DNA of 64,000 bases, from the NCBI GenBank assembly GCA_028289375.1, contig JANQQK010000091.1, positions 1 through 64,000 of the forward strand. Reading direction: 5' to 3'. The translations under genes and the position numbers were made by a program. Shown in pieces: positions 60,570 through 64,000 of this stretch (positions are counted from its first letter, which is position 1; every line of letters begins with the position of its first letter). Source of the DNA: Phycisphaerae bacterium (GTDB taxonomy: Bacteria > Planctomycetota > Phycisphaerae > UBA1845). The notes beneath the pieces are model-generated. The model made no database searches, had not been told where the DNA came from, and saw only the letters and a list, made by a program, of their open reading frames with translations.

Positions 60570-61379
60570 GTGAAGGTCCTGCGTCCAACATCCCGCAACG
60601 AAGCACTCGACATGCTCGCCGACGATCCGTCCATTCGCCCCATCGCCGGCGGCACCGATCTGATGGTCTCTTGGCACCACCACGACAAGACCGGCTGGAC
60701 GCTGATGGACCTGTCGCGCGTCGACGATCTGAACACCATGTCGATGGATGACCACGCGCTGCAACTCGGCGCCTTGACCAGCTACTGGGATGTCATCGCT
60801 TCCAAAGACGTGACCAACGCTTTCCCCCTGCTCACCGTTGCAGCCCGACAGGTTGGCGCCATCCAGATTCAGACCCGCGGCACCTGGGCCGGCAACATCG
60901 CCAACGGTTCACCCGCTGCCGACGGCGTCCCGGTCATGATGGCCTACAACGCCATCGTCCACCTGCAATCCCGAACCGAATCAACCGATGTCCCACTCGA
61001 CCAGTACTTCACCGGCTACAAGCAATCCGTCCGCAAACCCGACCAACTCATCGTCGGCATCACGATGCCACGGACGTCGCACGATCATGAGTGGTTCCAC
61101 AAGGTCGGTGCCCGCTCCGCCCAAGCCATCACCAAGGTCGGCGTCGCCATGGTCAAGAACGGATCAGGCTGGCGCGTCGTCGCCAACAGCGTCGCGCCGT
61201 TTGTCTGCCGCTGCAAACGCCTCGAATCCGCGCTGAACGACGGACAGTCCTTCGCGACACCAGCCGACGTCGCCGACATCCTCAAGCACGACATCGCCCC
61301 CATCGACGACATCCGATCAACTGCCCGCTACCGACAGACCGTCCTCGCCCGCCTCATCCACGCCCACATCAACGAATGA
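60570..61379 (+). CDS. Molybdenum hydroxylase FAD-binding subunit
   Basis: 269 aa, beginning with GTG 60570. PIAGGTDLMVSWHHH and TRGTWAGNIANGSPAADGVP are the FAD-binding motifs of CoxM/XdhB-type subunits, and FHKVGARSAQAITKVGVAM is the C-terminal CO_deh_flav_C element. It passes electrons to NAD+ or another acceptor. It completes the Mo, Fe-S, FAD operon; the gene order (large, Fe-S, FAD) differs from the FAD-FeS-Mo order of many CO-dehydrogenase-like clusters. Confidence 0.93.
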   Translation: MKVLRPTSRNEALDMLADDPSIRPIAGGTDLMVSWHHHDKTGWTLMDLSRVDDLNTMSMDDHALQLGALTSYWDVIASKDVTNAFPLLTVAARQVGAIQIQTRGTWAGNIANGSPAADGVPVMMAYNAIVHLQSRTESTDVPLDQYFTGYKQSVRKPDQLIVGITMPRTSHDHEWFHKVGARSAQAITKVGVAMVKNGSGWRVVANSVAPFVCRCKRLESALNDGQSFATPADVADILKHDIAPIDDIRSTARYRQTVLARLIHAHINE

Positions 61380-61416
61380 ACATGATCGATCGGTCGCGCA
61401 ACCACCTCTTCAGTAG

Positions 61417-61437
61417 CGTCACCCCTTGTGGGTGACG
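61417..61437. terminator. Hairpin after the molybdenum hydroxylase operon
   Basis: CGTCACCC (61417-61424), 5-nt loop, GGGTGACG (61430-61437): a perfect 8-bp stem 38 bases past the FAD-subunit stop, between convergent genes. No T-tract follows. Confidence 0.45.
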
Positions 61438-61501
61438 AACAGGCAGTCGCCTTTCCCATTGGTCAACGAACGCCATCAGCCAGCACCCGATCAGCCCAAC
61501 C

Positions 61502-62458
61502 CTACACGACCGACGACGCCGTCACATCCACAGGCCCCGTGACCATCGACGCATGCCCCCGTCGCCGATGCGCCACCAACTCCGCCGCAATGCTCACCGC
61601 GATCTCCGGCACCAGCACCGCCCCGATCGCCATCCCGATCGGCGTGTGCACGCGCGACAGCAGATCCTCAGACACCCCACCTTGCCGCAGATCCTCAAAG
61701 ATCAACTTCGCCTTCCGCTTGCTGCCGATCAATCCGATGTAACCCGCCTCCGAACGAATTACCGCATCCAACGCCTGCTCATCGTTCTGATGCCCCCGCG
61801 TCACGATCACGACGTAACTCGACGGATCGATCGGATACCGACGCAGCGTCTCGGCGATATCCCCCACCAACAACTCCACCCGATCATCAAACCGATCCCG
61901 ACAGGCCATGTCCGCCCGGTCATCGATCGCGACCACATGAAAATCCAGATCCACCGCCAGCTTCGCCACCGCCTGTCCGACATGCCCCGCCCCCGCGATC
62001 AGCAGCGTCGGCGGAATCTCCAGACGCACGTCATACCGCAGTCGCCTGCCATCGTGTGTCACGTCCAATGGAAACGACGCCGCACGCCGCGAGCGCCCCG
62101 CTTCCGCCGCCGACCGAATGGCCGACACATCATCGCCCGGACCAAACGACGCCACCGCGATATCCATCCGCCCACCGCAGATCAGACCATCGTCCCACCC
62201 ATAGTCATGATCGAGCACGAAATCGAGAACCGTACTAGCCCCCGCCTGCAAGAGCTCAAACGCCCGCCGCTTCACTTCCGCCTCGACACATCCGCCACCC
62301 AGCGTGCCCTGCGCTGAGAAATCCGACGTCAGCAACATCGTCGCCCCGGCAGACTGCGGCGTCGAACCACGCGTCGCCACCACCGCACACAACGCAGCCG
62401 ATCGCCCCGCATCGACCTCGGCCAGAAACGACTCCAATACCGGTGTCAGTTCACTCAT
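61502..62458 (-). CDS. xdhC: XdhC/CoxI family molybdenum hydroxylase maturation factor
   Basis: 318 aa. The N-terminal XdhC_CoxI part has VVATRGSTPQSAGATML and TLGGGCVEAEVKRRA; the C-terminal Rossmann domain has LLIAGAGHVGQAVAKLAVD and IGLIGSKRKAKLIFEDL. These proteins bind the molybdenum cofactor, help its sulfuration and insert it into xanthine dehydrogenase-type enzymes; they are not part of the finished enzyme. It follows the second Mo large-subunit gene by 15 bases on the same strand and faces the complete three-gene operon, so it could serve either or both enzymes. Confidence 0.93.
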   Translation of the reverse strand: MSELTPVLESFLAEVDAGRSAALCAVVATRGSTPQSAGATMLLTSDFSAQGTLGGGCVEAEVKRRAFELLQAGASTVLDFVLDHDYGWDDGLICGGRMDIAVASFGPGDDVSAIRSAAEAGRSRRAASFPLDVTHDGRRLRYDVRLEIPPTLLIAGAGHVGQAVAKLAVDLDFHVVAIDDRADMACRDRFDDRVELLVGDIAETLRRYPIDPSSYVVIVTRGHQNDEQALDAVIRSEAGYIGLIGSKRKAKLIFEDLRQGGVSEDLLSRVHTPIGMAIGAVLVPEIAVSIAAELVAHRRRGHASMVTGPVDVTASSVV

Positions 62459-62473
62459 AACAACTTGGATGTG

Positions 62474-64000
62474 TCAGCCAGCCGACCCGTTCGTCGCCGG
62501 TTTCCAGCGCGGATTTAGAATTGCCTGCGCAGCGGGTGCATCCTTCATCGGCAGCGTCGTCCGATGCACACCGTCGAACTTCGCAAGCGCCCCTGCCACC
62601 GCCGGCGCCGTCGGCACCAATCCGATCTCCCCGACACCCCGCGCACCGTACGTGCACTCCGGATCCGGTTCTTCAATGAAGATCAACTCGATCTCCGGCA
62701 TGTGATGCGCCCGCAGCACGCCGACCGACTTGATGTCCTTGCTCTGAATTTCGCCGCCCTCCACGACAAAATCCTCGGTCAACGCGTACCCCAACCCCAT
62801 ATGAATCGAACCCTCCATCTGCCCCTCGAGCAGCGTCGGGTTCATCACGCGTCCCACATCATGCGACGCAACAACCTTCTTCAACCGCCCGTCGTCATCC
62901 AGAATCACCACCTGCGTCGCAAACCCATACGTCAGGTGCGTCTTCGGATCCTCAACATCCGCCCCCAGCTTGCTCGTATAGGTACACGCATAGTCCCCGC
63001 GGTATTCATTCCCCTTCAGGTCCGCCAGCGACTTGCCCGCATCCAGATCCGCCTTCAACTTCCGCGCAGCCTGCGACACCGACGCAGCCGCCAGCACCGT
63101 TCCACGGCTCGCCGTCGTCTGACCACAGTCAACGGCAGCACTCGTATCCGTCGTGGCTGTGAATGTCTCCGGCGGCAAACCCGTCTCCTCGCACGCGGTT
63201 TGAATCGAAATGGTAAACAACCCCTGCCCCATCTCGGTGAAACCGGTGCGGATCGACACCCGCCCGTCGTCTTCAACCTTCAACACAGCCTTGCCCATAT
63301 CGGGCATGCCGTTGCCGATTCCAACGTTCTTGATCCCGCACGCAATCCCCGCGTACTTCGCGTTGCGATACACGTCCTTGACCGACAGCAGTGTCTTCTT
63401 CAGACCGAAAGGCTTGTCCAGCTTCTGACCCGTACAGAACCGATCACCCTGCTCGAGAATGTTGCGATACCGAATCTCCCACCCATCGATGCCAACCTTC
63501 TCAGCCAGCCGATCCAGACACCCCTCCACGGCAAACGCCGCCTGGTTCGCCCCAAAACCGCGCATCGCCCCGCACGGCGGATTGTTCGTGTAGACCGCCA
63601 GCGACTCAATATCGACCGCCGGCACACGATAAGGCCCCGTCGCATGACCAGCCGCACGCTCCAGCACCTTCGCCCCGACCGACGCGTACGCACCCTTGTC
63701 ACCGATGATGCGGGCACGCAATCCCGTGATCCGCCCCTCCGCATCACAACCAAGCTTGATATCCACCTTGATCGGATGACGCTTCGGATGCAGCCGGAAA
63801 CTCTCGTCGCGCATCAGCGTGCACTTCACCGGTCGACCGGTCAGCGCCGCCGCCAGCGACGTCTGAGCCTGGATGCTCATATCCTCCTTGCCGCCAAACG
63901 CCCCACCATTCGACACCAGGTCGACGCGAATGCGCTCCCGCTCCCAACCCAGCACCAACGCAATCTGCCGTTGATCGTCGAACACCCCCTGCCCCTGCGA
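62474..64000 (-). CDS. Second molybdenum hydroxylase large subunit, N-terminus beyond the window
   Basis: Partial gene, at least 508 aa; the frame is open to the right edge (SQGQGVFDDQRQIA), so the true start lies outside. GGAFGGKEDMSIQAQTSLAA, the MRGFG motif in CGAMRGFGANQAAFAVEGCL, TEMGQGLFTISIQTA and the catalytic Glu in GARGVGEIGLVPTAPAVAGA match the xanthine dehydrogenase molybdenum subunit. It is diverged from the other large subunit at 57910. Its Fe-S and FAD parts, fused or separate, would be to the right of the window. It is the upstream partner of the xdhC gene. Substrate unknown. Confidence 0.9.
   Translation of the reverse strand, partial: SQGQGVFDDQRQIALVLGWERERIRVDLVSNGGAFGGKEDMSIQAQTSLAAALTGRPVKCTLMRDESFRLHPKRHPIKVDIKLGCDAEGRITGLRARIIGDKGAYASVGAKVLERAAGHATGPYRVPAVDIESLAVYTNNPPCGAMRGFGANQAAFAVEGCLDRLAEKVGIDGWEIRYRNILEQGDRFCTGQKLDKPFGLKKTLLSVKDVYRNAKYAGIACGIKNVGIGNGMPDMGKAVLKVEDDGRVSIRTGFTEMGQGLFTISIQTACEETGLPPETFTATTDTSAAVDCGQTTASRGTVLAAASVSQAARKLKADLDAGKSLADLKGNEYRGDYACTYTSKLGADVEDPKTHLTYGFATQVVILDDDGRLKKVVASHDVGRVMNPTLLEGQMEGSIHMGLGYALTEDFVVEGGEIQSKDIKSVGVLRAHHMPEIELIFIEEPDPECTYGARGVGEIGLVPTAPAVAGALAKFDGVHRTTLPMKDAPAAQAILNPRWKPATNGSAG

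Noticed and set aside
1..64000. tRNA, rRNA, insertion sequence or prophage
   Set aside because: Intergenic regions are short and I found no cloverleaf, rRNA signature, transposase, integrase or phage structural gene.

Overview
The window most resembles a chromosomal segment of a planctomycete, probably of the Phycisphaerae type; this is inferred from gene content, not from a marker gene. The supporting signs are secreted proteins built from lamin-tail, cohesin-like and dockerin-like domains and cysteine-rich modules, H-X9-DG-style pseudopilins, PEP/IPTL-type C-terminal sorting tails, and two ECF sigma factor / Ser-Thr kinase-TPR pairs. Base composition is GC-rich. I see no rRNA, tRNA, CRISPR array, insertion sequence or phage gene.

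Layout. 0-12 kb: a large lamin-tail/disulfide-repeat surface protein (-), a DUF2252 protein (-), then a likely operon of a pseudopilin-like protein and two lamin-tail/dockerin/cohesin-like proteins (+) closed by a clear terminator. 12-15 kb: a CstA-family peptide/carbon-starvation transporter, a 90-aa unknown and a TatD-like hydrolase. 15-31 kb: a mostly minus-strand series of secreted proteins (cohesin-like/dockerin-like, a 1189-aa protein with 165-bp tandem repeats, two FG-GAP propellers, a PEP-CTERM-like protein), plus a BNR-repeat protein and an atypical sulfatase-fold lipoprotein. 30.7-35 kb: a DPPR-synthase-like UbiA prenyltransferase with an SDR, a second SDR with a SAM hydroxide adenosyltransferase (DUF62), and Pcm. 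35-38 kb: a soluble Ser/Thr kinase-TPR divergent from an ECF-type sigma factor.

38-49 kb: a block whose plus strand is G-rich where the rest of the window is C-rich. It holds a BNR protein-MoaD-MoaA group, a methyltransferase, a MarR/Old Yellow Enzyme operon with a recognisable promoter and operator, PilT, STAS and PilZ proteins, a cysteine-module lipoprotein, a beta-helix protein and a nitrilase. 49-54.5 kb: a lipoprotein with an Asp-Gly-Met repeat linker, an RlmL-like rRNA methyltransferase and a twelve-haem cytochrome c. 54.7-57.8 kb: a second ECF sigma factor overlapping a second kinase-TPR gene. 57.9-64 kb: a three-subunit molybdenum hydroxylase operon facing an XdhC/CoxI maturation factor and a second molybdenum-hydroxylase large subunit that runs off the right edge.

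How the parts fit. MoaA/MoaD (molybdopterin synthesis), XdhC (cofactor insertion) and two molybdenum hydroxylases form a coherent molybdoenzyme capacity. The secreted proteins share modules (lamin tail, a GACC cysteine module, cohesin-like and dockerin-like domains) and four share a C-terminal VPxxS-hydrophobic-Arg tail, suggesting one export and sorting route for an envelope or matrix protein set. All functional statements are from sequence reading alone; no database search was run.
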